Positions 1-7,752 of a stretch of DNA of 64,000 bases are shown here, in pieces. The stretch comes from CAZQFV01 sp964592645 (GTDB taxonomy: Bacteria > Chloroflexota > Chloroflexia > DTKN01). The stretch is taken from the NCBI GenBank assembly GCA_964592645.1, contig CAZQFV010000003.1, positions 175,364 to 239,363 on the forward strand, written 5' to 3'. The notes under the pieces were generated by a model. That model was given only the letters and a program-made list of their open reading frames with translations, ran no database searches and was not told the origin of the DNA. Every line of letters starts with the position of its first letter. The first letter of the stretch is position 1. A program made the position numbers and the translations under genes.

Positions 1-252
1 GGCTGCCATCTGCTCAATCTCGACCTCCGCCCCCGGGCAGACCTGCAAGCATAGGCCACAGGCGGTACAGCGCTCCCCGTCCACGTGGGGCAAGTAGATG
101 CCCCGGCGTTTATCCCGCCGAATCTGAATCGCTCCGTCGACGGGGCAGACCCCCTCACACGCGCCGCATCCCATGCAGAGGCCGGCGTCACGGATCCACT
201 CCACCGTGGCTCGCGCAGCGGGGGCCGCCGCCGCCATCTTGCTACCGCTCAT
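1..252 (-). CDS. 4Fe-4S ferredoxin-domain protein, N-terminal part (runs off window)
   Basis: The 84 visible residues start at ATG (252) and carry two clusters of the form CxxCxxCxxxCP (Cys 26/29/32/36 and 62/65/68/72), enough for two [4Fe-4S] centres. There is no signal peptide, so the protein is cytoplasmic. This N-terminus resembles the F420-hydrogenase beta-subunit-like proteins common in polysaccharide loci, but the diagnostic C-terminal domain lies outside the window. The start is supported by a TGAGGT ribosome site that includes the stop codon of the upstream flippase gene (11-bp gap), so it is probably the third gene of the regulator-flippase operon. The 2x[4Fe-4S] assignment is secure; the family is inferred. 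Confidence 0.75.
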   Translation of the reverse strand, partial: MSGSKMAAAAPAARATVEWIRDAGLCMGCGACEGVCPVDGAIQIRRDKRRGIYLPHVDGERCTACGLCLQVCPGAEVEIEQMAA

Positions 253-263
253 TCCCAATGACC

Positions 264-1766
264 TCACTTTCTCCTGCGCACAAAGGACACGCGAGCCAGT
301 TGCCCAAGAAGGAACTCCCAGGTCGTCATGAACCAATCTACCCTCAACACCCGCAGCATGCCGATGAAGACCAACAGGACGAATCCGCCACCCAGGAACA
401 GGAGCAACAGGTTGTTCAAGTAGGGGCGCAACAAAATGCCTACGGCGATCGGGGGCAACAGCGCCAGGGGCAGCCGTCCGATCTGCAGCTCGCGCCAGCG
501 CAGTGGGTGGACCCGCCACGTGTAGGCCACCGTGAGCAAGCCCAGTACGGCGAAAGCCACCGCAGTCCCTGCTGCTGCGCCCACAGAACCATAGGCCGGA
601 ATGAGCAAGGCATTGAGGCTAGCATTGATCAGCAGGGCAAGCCCCAGAAAGTACGTCAATACGGGCTTGACCGTGTGAGCAGAGACGTAGCCACGCAGGG
701 CGATATAGAACACATAGAAGACGGTCCCCAACATAATCACGGCAACAGGGACGATCGCCTGGGCGTACTTCTCCGTGTAGAGCGCGAGGATCAACGGCTC
801 GGCGAGGATTGCCGCGATCGCCGAGATGAAAAGGCCGATGTACAGAGCGAACGACAGCAGATAGGTCAGGTACAGGTGTATACGTCGTTCCGCCTGCAGA
901 CCGATCAACTCGGCGAACCAGGGGAACGCCACATTGGCGATGGGGGACATGATTCCGGCGGCAATTCCAAAGAGCTTGCTGGCGATGTCAAAGTAACCGG
1001 CATCGGTCACGCTCATCAATGCCCCGACAAAGAACGCATCGGCTGCCAGAAGCATATTGAGCAGAAAACCCGCCGGGATGCGCGGAACGCCGTATACGAG
1101 CAGATCCTTCACGACCGGCCAATCCCAATACAGCCCGACGATCGGCGTACCTCGCCGGATTCCCCATCCAACCTGTAAGCCAAACATGATCACGCTGCCG
1201 ATGACCAACCCCCACATAGCCGTCTTGGACTGCGGGGCAATGACCAGCGCCAGAACAGTCCCCCCAACCAGGGGTAGCATTCCCGACAGCAGAGCCATCG
1301 TGCTTTGATCCTTGATGAATCCAAAGCCACGTAGGGTGCTGTTCAGCGTCTGAACCTGTGCGTCCAGCCAAACGGTGATGGCAACGATCACGATCAGCGG
1401 AACCAAGTTCTCGTCGCCAAATACCCCTATCGCCACCCAACGGTTGGTGGCAAGCAAAACGCCCACCACGGCAAGGCCAGAAAGAGCGGTCAAGTTGGAG
1501 CCGATACCGGCGTACTTGTAGGCCCGCTCCCTATCCTTCACGCGCACCATGGGAACGTAGCGCACGATGGCGCTGGTTATGCCCATCATCGCCAGTGGAC
1601 AGGCGACCGTATAAATCCGCCGGCCGAGAGACCACAGGCCATACTCGTACGCACCAAGGATGCGGGCGAGTACCGGACTAACGATGAAAGCGATCAGCAA
1701 GCCCACGCCCCAAGTGATCATCGAATAGGCGACGTCACTCAGAAACTTGCCCCTGCCAGCACTCAA
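264..1766 (-). CDS. Polysaccharide flippase (Wzx / MATE-MVF-like)
   Basis: A 500-residue integral membrane protein with about 12-14 hydrophobic helices from near residue 12 onward, the size and pattern of oligosaccharide flippases of the MOP superfamily. It would move undecaprenyl-linked repeat units across the cytoplasmic membrane. The N-terminal stretch (SDVAYSMITWGVGLLIAFIV, then an 'ARILGAYEYGLW' segment) matches the start of this family. The start is TTG at 1766, overlapping the stop of the regulator gene as TTGA, so the two are probably translationally coupled. The substrate is unknown; the neighbouring Wbp pathway suggests a glycan containing diacetamido-mannuronic acid. Confidence 0.85.
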   Translation of the reverse strand: MSAGRGKFLSDVAYSMITWGVGLLIAFIVSPVLARILGAYEYGLWSLGRRIYTVACPLAMMGITSAIVRYVPMVRVKDRERAYKYAGIGSNLTALSGLAVVGVLLATNRWVAIGVFGDENLVPLIVIVAITVWLDAQVQTLNSTLRGFGFIKDQSTMALLSGMLPLVGGTVLALVIAPQSKTAMWGLVIGSVIMFGLQVGWGIRRGTPIVGLYWDWPVVKDLLVYGVPRIPAGFLLNMLLAADAFFVGALMSVTDAGYFDIASKLFGIAAGIMSPIANVAFPWFAELIGLQAERRIHLYLTYLLSFALYIGLFISAIAAILAEPLILALYTEKYAQAIVPVAVIMLGTVFYVFYIALRGYVSAHTVKPVLTYFLGLALLINASLNALLIPAYGSVGAAAGTAVAFAVLGLLTVAYTWRVHPLRWRELQIGRLPLALLPPIAVGILLRPYLNNLLLLFLGGGFVLLVFIGMLRVLRVDWFMTTWEFLLGQLARVSFVRRRK

Positions 1767-2269
1767 TCCACACCTCGGTCAGTTCCCGGCCATTCCAAGA
1801 CAAAGCCCTTGCCCTGCACCCGCACCACCGGGAGAGAGGCCTTCCGGCACCTCTCCACTCGCACCCCCTCCTCCAGGCAGGTCAGGCGCAAGATCTCCAT
1901 CGCTTCGTTGAGCCCGTCAGCCCTCACCGCCGTATGGCCGGCCTTCCGGAGCTCTGCCAGTATCTCCTTCGCCGCCTGGCGCAGCTCGCGGTAGACGCGC
2001 AGCGAGGCCCGCATGTACTGCATCGTCAAGCGCGCCTTGAGGGCCAGCCCCTTGGGCGTCACAAAGTACATTAGCTTGCGGCGCTGCAGCCGGGTCACCT
2101 TGACGTAGCCCTTGTGCACCAGGCGCTTCAGATACCAGTTGACGCTGCCCACGGCCACGCCCAGTTGCGCCGCCAGGTCCGCTTGGGTCGCCTCCGGGTT
2201 GCTTTCCAGCGCCTCCAGGAGGCGCAGGTTATGCTCGACCTCGGACATCTTCCACCGTTCCCGACTCAA
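1763..2269 (-). CDS. MarR-type winged-helix regulator, EPS-associated
   Basis: The first ~75 residues form a winged helix (HNLRLLEALESNPEATQADL, then an 'LGVAVGSVNWYLKRLVHKGY' recognition region). This matches the EPS-associated MarR-family regulators found at exopolysaccharide loci. The C-terminal ~90 residues, after a helical stretch, are not recognised. The longest frame begins at TTG 2269, but that codon lies inside a perfect 21-bp palindrome. ATG at 2248, just after GGTGGA, is the better start and gives about 161 residues. The gene is divergent from the wbp operon and coupled to the flippase gene. The palindrome next to its start suggests autoregulation and perhaps control of both units; that is inference. 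Confidence 0.8.
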   Translation of the reverse strand: MSRERWKMSEVEHNLRLLEALESNPEATQADLAAQLGVAVGSVNWYLKRLVHKGYVKVTRLQRRKLMYFVTPKGLALKARLTMQYMRASLRVYRELRQAAKEILAELRKAGHTAVRADGLNEAMEILRLTCLEEGVRVERCRKASLPVVRVQGKGFVLEWPGTDRGVD

Positions 2270-2288
2270 AATTCAACGGTTGAATTTT
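2268..2288. promoter_or_regulatory. Perfect palindrome, probable operator of the MarR-type regulator
   Basis: AAAATTCAAC (2268-2277), one G, then GTTGAATTTT (2279-2288): two perfect 10-bp arms. It is strikingly AT-rich against a GC-rich background. It lies 20 bp upstream of the better regulator start (2248) and 39 bp upstream of the -35 box of the wbp promoter. Its position suits repression of the regulator operon and possibly modulation of wbp. Confidence 0.7.
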
Positions 2289-2326
2289 ACCATGAGGCAC
2301 CGGACCCGTCAAATCCTGGACAGCAA

Positions 2327-2355
2327 TTGACAGGCCTCCCCATTCCGTGTACAAT
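2327..2355 (+). promoter_or_regulatory. Sigma-70 promoter of the wbp operon
   Basis: TTGACA (2327-2332), a 17-bp spacer and TACAAT (2350-2355). The -35 matches the consensus fully and the -10 differs at one position. Predicted transcription start is near 2362, about 43 nt before the GTG of the first gene. No other promoter is obvious down to wbpA. Confidence 0.8.
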
Positions 2356-2404
2356 CCCCTTGGCCCGGCATCCCGGTCCAGAGGCCGGCCGCCGCGGAGG
2401 ACAC

Positions 2405-3460
2405 GTGAAGGTCGTCTCAGTCGTCGGGGCCCGCCCCCAGTTCATCAAGGCCGCCCCGGTCAGCCAACAGTTGCGCCGTTTCCATACCGAGGTGCTGCTC
2501 CATACCGGGCAGCACTACGACTACCTCATGTCCGAGGTCTTTTTCCGCGAACTGGGCATCCCCACCCCCGACTATAACCTGGAGGTAGGCTCCGGCAGCC
2601 ACGGCAAACAGACCGGCGAGATGCTGGCGCGCATCGAGGAGGTCCTGCTCCGGGAGCGGCCGGATTGGGCGCTGGTCTACGGCGACACCAACTCCACCCT
2701 GGCCGGCGCCCTGGCCGCGGCCAAGCTGCACATCCCCGTGGCCCACGTCGAGGCCGGCCTGCGCTCCTTCAACCGCGAGATGCCCGAGGAGATCAACCGC
2801 GTCCTGGCCGACCACGCCTCCGACCTGCTCCTCTGCCCCACCGCCACGGCGGTACAGAACCTGGCCCGCGAGGGGCTCACCGCCGGCGTGTACCTGGTGG
2901 GCGACGTGATGTACGACGCCGTGCTCCACGGTCTGACCCGCGCCACGCGCCGCGTCCTGGAGCGCCTGGAGATCGCGCCCCAGGGCTACCTCCTGGCCAC
3001 CGTCCACCGCCCCGGCAACACCGACGACCCCGTCACGCTGGCCGGGATCGTCGCCGCGCTGAACGCCACGGGCCAGACCGTGGTCTTTCCGGCCCACCCG
3101 CGCACGAGAAAAGCGCTGCAGAGCGCCGGCATCGTCCCGGCGGCCAACGTGAAACTGACCGACCCGGTGAGCTACCTGGACATGCTGTCCCTGGAGCGCG
3201 ACGCCCGCCTCATCCTCACCGACTCCGGCGGCGTGCAGAAGGAGGCCTACTGGCTGGGCGTGCCCTGTATCACCCTGCGCCGGGAAACGGAGTGGGTGGA
3301 GACGGTGGCGGCCGGCTGGAACGTCCTGGCCGGGGCCGACCCGGAGCGCATCCTAGACGCGGTCCGCAACTTTTGCCCGGCCGGCGAGCGCCCGCCATCC
3401 TTCGGCGACGGCCACGCCGGTGAAAGGATCGCCCGACTCCTGCAAGGAGGTGCCGTATGA
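2405..3460 (+). CDS. wecB/wbpI: UDP-GlcNAc-type 2-epimerase, non-hydrolysing (WecB/WbpI family)
   Basis: 351 residues from GTG 2405, preceded by GGAGG at 2396-2400. The N-terminus KVVSVVGARPQFIKAAPV is the family signature, followed by TGQHYDY, YGDTNST, HVEAGLRS and E-x-NR motifs and the C-terminal TDSGGVQKEA UDP-binding loop. The family inverts C2 of UDP-GlcNAc-like sugars. With wbpD, wbpE, wbpB and wbpA directly downstream, the likely reaction is the WbpI step, UDP-GlcNAc(3NAc)A to UDP-ManNAc(3NAc)A; plain WecB activity is the alternative. The reading frame stays open upstream of 2405, but that extension crosses the promoter and palindrome, so it is rejected. The stop overlaps the wbpD start (ATGA). 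Confidence 0.92.
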   Translation: MKVVSVVGARPQFIKAAPVSQQLRRFHTEVLLHTGQHYDYLMSEVFFRELGIPTPDYNLEVGSGSHGKQTGEMLARIEEVLLRERPDWALVYGDTNSTLAGALAAAKLHIPVAHVEAGLRSFNREMPEEINRVLADHASDLLLCPTATAVQNLAREGLTAGVYLVGDVMYDAVLHGLTRATRRVLERLEIAPQGYLLATVHRPGNTDDPVTLAGIVAALNATGQTVVFPAHPRTRKALQSAGIVPAANVKLTDPVSYLDMLSLERDARLILTDSGGVQKEAYWLGVPCITLRRETEWVETVAAGWNVLAGADPERILDAVRNFCPAGERPPSFGDGHAGERIARLLQGGAV

Positions 3461-4026
3461 TCCATCCCACCGCCGACGTCTCCCCCCGCGCCGTCATCGG
3501 GGAGGGCACGCGCATCTGGCAGTACGTGCAGATCCGCGAAGACGCGCACATCGGCCGGAATTGCATCCTCGGCAAGAACGTGTACATCGATTTCGGCGTG
3601 ACCATCGGCGACCATGTCAAGATCCAGAACAACGTCTCCGTCTACCATGGCGTGACCATCGAGGATGGCGTCTTTCTCGGCCCGCACTGTGTCTTTACCA
3701 ACGACAAGTTTCCGCGGGCGATCAACCCCGACGGCACCCTCAAGGGCGGCGCCGACTGGGAGCTGGGCACGATCCTGGTCAAGTACGGCGCCGCCATCGG
3801 CGCCAACGCCGTCATCGTCACCGGCGTCACCATCGGGCGCTGGGCCATGGTCGGTTCGGGAGCGGTGGTGACGAAGGACGTCCCGGACCACGGCCTGGTC
3901 GTGGGCAACCCGGCCCGGCTGATCGGCTACGTCTGCGCCTGTGGGCACCGCCTGGAGCCGGTGGAGGCGGGCAGCAGGCTGATGCGGTGCGGCCACTGCG
4001 GTACGGAGGTGGCTCTACAGGAATGA
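3457..4026 (+). CDS. wbpD: UDP-2-acetamido-3-amino-2,3-dideoxy-glucuronate N-acetyltransferase
   Basis: 189 residues. Hexapeptide repeats (left-handed beta-helix) run through most of residues 1-160, with the WbpD-like segment IRIWQYVQI-type start, NNVSVYHGVTIEDGVFLGP and a final VVGNPARLIGY. The family forms trimers that acetylate the 3-amino group of UDP-GlcNAc3NA-uronate from acetyl-CoA. After the helix there is a short Cys-rich tail (CACGH and CGHCG) that looks like a zinc ribbon, a common appendix in this subfamily. The start ATG overlaps the epimerase stop by 4 bp, so translation is probably coupled. Third enzyme of the Wbp route in order of reaction. Confidence 0.9.
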   Translation: MIHPTADVSPRAVIGEGTRIWQYVQIREDAHIGRNCILGKNVYIDFGVTIGDHVKIQNNVSVYHGVTIEDGVFLGPHCVFTNDKFPRAINPDGTLKGGADWELGTILVKYGAAIGANAVIVTGVTIGRWAMVGSGAVVTKDVPDHGLVVGNPARLIGYVCACGHRLEPVEAGSRLMRCGHCGTEVALQE

Positions 4027-4041
4027 CTATGGAGGATACCC

Positions 4042-5139
4042 ATGATCCCAATCGCTAAACCCATGATGGGTGAAGAAGAGAAAGCCGCCGTCATCGCCGT
4101 CCTGGAGAGCGGCCAGTTGGCCCAGGGCCAGAAGGTGGCCGAGTTCGAGGAGCTCTTTGCCGCGTTCTGCGGCGTCAGGCATGCCATCGCCACCAGCTCC
4201 GGCACCACCGCCCTGCACATCGCCCTGCTGGCCCACGGCATCGGGCCGGGCGACGAGGTCATCACCAGCCCCTTTACCTTTATCGCCTCGGCCAACGCGG
4301 CCCTCTTCACCGGGGCCCGCCCCGTCTTTGTCGACATCCAGCCCGACACCTTCAACATCGACCCCCAGCAGGTGGAGGATGCGGTCCAGGCCCGCCGCGC
4401 CGCCGGCGGGCGCGTCAAGGCCATCATGCCGGTGCACCTCTTTGGGCAGCCCTGCGACATGCCGGCGCTCATGGACATTGCTCAACGTCACGACCTGCTG
4501 ATCGTCGAGGATGCCTGCCAGGCGCACGGCGCGGCCGTCGACGGAAAAAAGGCCGGCTCCTTCGGCACCGGCTGCTTCTCCTTCTACCCGACCAAGAACA
4601 TCACCACCGGCGAGGGGGGCATCGTCACCACCGACGACGAGGCCATCGCCCAGAAATGCCGCCTGCTGCGCCACCAGGGCTCTTCCCGCACCTACTACCA
4701 CGAGACGCTGGGCTACAACTTTCGCATGACCAACATCCATGCCGCCATCGGCGTCGCCCAGATGGGCAAGCTGGCCCGCTGGACGGAGCAGCGCATCCGG
4801 AACGCCGCCTACCTCACGGCGCGCCTCGGAGGGCTGCCGCATGTCGTCCCGCCGGCCGTCCGGCCCGGCTACCGGCACGTCTTTCACCAGTACACCGTGC
4901 GCATCCGCGGCAACCGCGACCAGGCCATCGAGCAGCTCCGGGCCAAGGGCATCGGGGTCGGCGTCTATTACCCCCTGCCGATCCACAAGCAGCCGCTCTA
5001 CCTGGGGCTGGGGTATGACGACCACCTGCCCGAGGCCGAGCGCGCCGCCCAGGAGGTGCTGTCGCTGCCGGTACACCCGGCCCTGTCGCCGGAAGACCTG
5101 GAGGCGATCGTGGAGGCCGTGGCGTCCCTGGACGTTTGA
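4042..5139 (+). CDS. wbpE: DegT/DnrJ/EryC1-type PLP aminotransferase, 3-amino sugar forming
   Basis: 365 residues, start ATG after GGAGG (4031-4035). Fold-type I aminotransferase of the sugar nucleotide class: TSSGTTALHIAL cofactor phosphate loop (~51-62), VEDACQAHGA with Asp157, and the internal-aldimine lysine Lys185 in SFYPTKNITTGEGG. WbpE transfers an amino group from glutamate to the 3-keto sugar made by WbpB. The adjacent wbpB dehydrogenase and wbpD acetyltransferase fix the role better than sequence alone, since DegT enzymes differ widely in substrate. Confidence 0.9.
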   Translation: MIPIAKPMMGEEEKAAVIAVLESGQLAQGQKVAEFEELFAAFCGVRHAIATSSGTTALHIALLAHGIGPGDEVITSPFTFIASANAALFTGARPVFVDIQPDTFNIDPQQVEDAVQARRAAGGRVKAIMPVHLFGQPCDMPALMDIAQRHDLLIVEDACQAHGAAVDGKKAGSFGTGCFSFYPTKNITTGEGGIVTTDDEAIAQKCRLLRHQGSSRTYYHETLGYNFRMTNIHAAIGVAQMGKLARWTEQRIRNAAYLTARLGGLPHVVPPAVRPGYRHVFHQYTVRIRGNRDQAIEQLRAKGIGVGVYYPLPIHKQPLYLGLGYDDHLPEAERAAQEVLSLPVHPALSPEDLEAIVEAVASLDV

Positions 5140-5226
5140 ACGTCGGCCCGCGGGGCGCAGAGCACACCCGAAGGCCGACGCTGCGCGCAGACGCGCCGGC
5201 CTACGAACGTCGAGAGGAGGAACGCG

Positions 5227-6213
5227 ATGCTCAGAGCAGCGGTGATCGGAGTGGGCGCCATGGGCATGCACCACGCCCGCGTCTACAACGAGTTGGACGG
5301 CGTGGAACTGGTGGCCGTGGCCGACCTGGACTCCCAGAAAGCCGCCGCCATCGGCCGGCGCTTCAAGGTGCCCACTTATACCGACTACCAGGCCATGTTC
5401 GACGAGGAGCGCCCCGACCTGGTGACCGTAGCCGTGCCCACCTCCCTGCACCATGCGGTGGCCATGGAGGCCATCGCCCGCGGCATCCACCTCCTGGTGG
5501 AAAAGCCCATCGCCTCCACGATAGTCCAGGCCGAGGAGATCATCGCCCAGGCCCAGGCCCACGGGGTGCAGCTAGCCGTCGGGCACATCGAGCGCTTCAA
5601 CCCGGCGGTGATCGAGCTCAAGAAGCGGCTGGACCGGGACGAGCTGGGACCGCTGTTCATGATCCAAGCCCGGCGGATGGGCCCCTTCCCCGAACGCATC
5701 CAGGACATGGGCGTGGTCATCGACCTGGCGGCGCACGACATCGACGTGATGTTCTACCTGTTGGGGTCCCCGGTGGAGCGGGTCTATGCCGAGACGATGC
5801 GCCAGGTGCATACCGCCCTGGAGGACCTGCTGGCCGGCCTGGTGCGCTTCCAGAACGGCGTGCTCGGCATCTTGGACATCAACCGCCTGACGCCGACCAA
5901 GATCCGCGAACTGGCGGTGATCGGGCAAAAGGGCATGTTTCTGGTCAACTACCTCACCCAGGACCTCTACCTCTACGAGAACCCCAAGGCCCAGGGCGAC
6001 TGGATCAACCTGGGCATCCTGAAGGGCGTGGGCGAGGGCAACATGGTCAAGCTGGCCATCCCCCGCAAGGAGCCGCTGCGCGCCGAGTTGGAGGCCTTCA
6101 TCCAGGCCGTCCAGGGGAACCCGGCGGCGACCGTCGGCGGGGAGGATGGGCTGCGGGTCCTGAGGTTGGCCCTGCAGCTTGTGGAGGCAGGGGAGAGGCA
6201 CACCGTACTGTAA
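5227..6213 (+). CDS. wbpB: Gfo/Idh/MocA oxidoreductase, UDP-GlcNAcA 3-dehydrogenase
   Basis: 328 residues with an N-terminal Rossmann fold (AAVIGVGAMGMHHARVY, residues ~4-20), the family EKP motif (LLVEKPIAS, ~94-102) and GHIERFNPAV in the C-terminal domain, typical of the WbpB branch. It oxidises C3 of UDP-GlcNAcA with NAD, giving the keto substrate of WbpE; known WbpB enzymes recycle NADH through 2-oxoglutarate. Start ATG 5227 follows GAGGAGG. It lies 87 bp after wbpE; I see no promoter in that gap, so it should be read with the operon. Confidence 0.88.
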   Translation: MLRAAVIGVGAMGMHHARVYNELDGVELVAVADLDSQKAAAIGRRFKVPTYTDYQAMFDEERPDLVTVAVPTSLHHAVAMEAIARGIHLLVEKPIASTIVQAEEIIAQAQAHGVQLAVGHIERFNPAVIELKKRLDRDELGPLFMIQARRMGPFPERIQDMGVVIDLAAHDIDVMFYLLGSPVERVYAETMRQVHTALEDLLAGLVRFQNGVLGILDINRLTPTKIRELAVIGQKGMFLVNYLTQDLYLYENPKAQGDWINLGILKGVGEGNMVKLAIPRKEPLRAELEAFIQAVQGNPAATVGGEDGLRVLRLALQLVEAGERHTVL

Positions 6214-6329
6214 GGCGAGGCCCTTTCACCACCCTAGCCAAGTGGTCGGTAAGGTTCGCCTGTTATCCCTTTCCCCGCTCCCGCAGAGAGCTGCGGCAAA
6301 TGCCTCGCCCGTGCGCAAAGAGGTGTCTG

Positions 6330-7670
6330 ATGGTCGAGTCCTATCTAGAAGCCGTAGAGCAAAGAACGCTTCGCCTCGCCGTCGTGGGGCTGGGGTACGT
6401 CGGCCTGCCGGTGGCGGCGATGTTCGCCCACGTCGGCTTCGACGTCTTGGGCATCGAGCGCAGTGCGGAGAAGGTGGAGCGCATCAACCGGGGTCTCAGC
6501 CCTATCGAGGGGGAAGAGCCCGGCCTGGCCGAGCTGCTGGCCGAGGTGGTGCGCGGCGGCCGGCTGCGGGCCACGGACGACTATGCCGCCTGCCGAGACG
6601 CCGGGGCCGTCTTCATCGCGGTGGAGACGCCCGTCGGCCAGGACAACCGGCCGGCCTACGCCGCCCTGCGCTCGGCCCTGGGTTCGCTGGGCCCGCATCT
6701 GGCCCGCGGCGCGCTGGTGGTCATCGAGTCCACCATCGCCCCGGGGACCATGCAGAAGGTGGTCGCGCCGGCCCTGGAGGCGGCCTCCGGCCGGCGCGCC
6801 CACCAAGACTTTTACCTGGCGCACTGTCCCGAGCGGGTGATGGTGGGCAGGCTGCTGTACAACCTGCGGCACATGCCGCGCGCCGTGGGCGGGATGACCC
6901 CCGAGGCGGCGCAGCGGGCCATCGCCCTCTACCGCACCTTTGTCCAGGCCGACCTGGACGCCACTACCGCCCTGAACGCCGAGATCGTCAAGACGACGGA
7001 GAACACCTACCGCGACGTGCAGATCGCCTTTGCCAACGAGATCGCCCTGGTCTGCGAGGACCTGGGGGCGGACGTCTGGGAGGTGCGGGCGCTGGTGAAC
7101 AAGTGCCCCTATCGCGATATGCACCTGCCGGGGGCCGGCGTAGGCGGGCACTGCCTGCCCAAAGACCCCTGGCTGTTGCTCACCCACACCTCGCCCGGCT
7201 TTCCGGCGCGGCTGATCCCGGCGGCGCGGGCGGTGAACGACGGCATGCCGGCCCACGCCGCCGACCTGGTGGTGGACGGGCTGCGCGCCGTGGGCCGGGA
7301 GGTCCGCGGCGCCCGCGTGGCCGTGGTCGGCTACGCCTTCCTGGAGAACTCGGACGACACGCGCAACTCCCCCAGCGCGGCGCTGGTGCAGCGCCTGCGC
7401 GAGATGGGCGCCGAGGTGGTCATCCACGACCCCTACGTGTCCGAGTACCGCGGCGACCTGCGGCAGCGCGTAGAGGGCTGCGACGCGGCCGTGTTCATGG
7501 TCCGTCACGCCGAGTACCTACAGTTGGACCCGCGCGAGTTCGTGGGGTGGCTGGCCTCGCCCGTGGTGGTCGACGGCCGGCACCTCTTCGCGGCCGACGC
7601 GGCGCGGTGGGTCTACCGCCGGATCGGCGGGCCCCGGCGGGACCTCCCGGACGGGCCGCAGGGCGTCTGA
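6330..7670 (+). CDS. wbpA: UDP-N-acetylglucosamine 6-dehydrogenase (nucleotide sugar dehydrogenase)
   Basis: 446 residues from ATG 6330 (GAGGTG at -11). NAD-binding VVGLGYVGLPVAAMF (~18-32), the ESTIAPGT segment (~133-140), conserved Lys221 in EIVKTTENTYRD, and catalytic Cys275 in GVGGHCLPKDPW. It oxidises C6 of UDP-GlcNAc to the uronate in two NAD steps and so starts the Wbp route, although it is the last gene. The same frame is open far upstream across wbpB, but that is chance in GC-rich DNA. A WecC-type ManNAc dehydrogenase is the alternative; the complete wbp gene set argues for WbpA. Confidence 0.9.
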   Translation: MVESYLEAVEQRTLRLAVVGLGYVGLPVAAMFAHVGFDVLGIERSAEKVERINRGLSPIEGEEPGLAELLAEVVRGGRLRATDDYAACRDAGAVFIAVETPVGQDNRPAYAALRSALGSLGPHLARGALVVIESTIAPGTMQKVVAPALEAASGRRAHQDFYLAHCPERVMVGRLLYNLRHMPRAVGGMTPEAAQRAIALYRTFVQADLDATTALNAEIVKTTENTYRDVQIAFANEIALVCEDLGADVWEVRALVNKCPYRDMHLPGAGVGGHCLPKDPWLLLTHTSPGFPARLIPAARAVNDGMPAHAADLVVDGLRAVGREVRGARVAVVGYAFLENSDDTRNSPSAALVQRLREMGAEVVIHDPYVSEYRGDLRQRVEGCDAAVFMVRHAEYLQLDPREFVGWLASPVVVDGRHLFAADAARWVYRRIGGPRRDLPDGPQGV

Positions 7671-7752
7671 ATCGAAATGCCGGTGCGGGGAACATTGTCG
7701 ATCCTCTGTGCGTAATAGATATATTGGCCCCAGGGATGCCCAAGGAGGATGC

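Noticed and set aside
5136..6329. Upstream extension of wbpA through wbpB
   Set aside because: The extension is low-complexity Arg/Pro/Gly sequence overlapping the clear wbpB gene; wbpA has its own ribosome site and normal length from 6330.
7695..7725. Promoter before the PA14 gene
   Set aside because: TTGTCG with several AT-rich -10 choices, none with both good sequence and 16-18 bp spacing.
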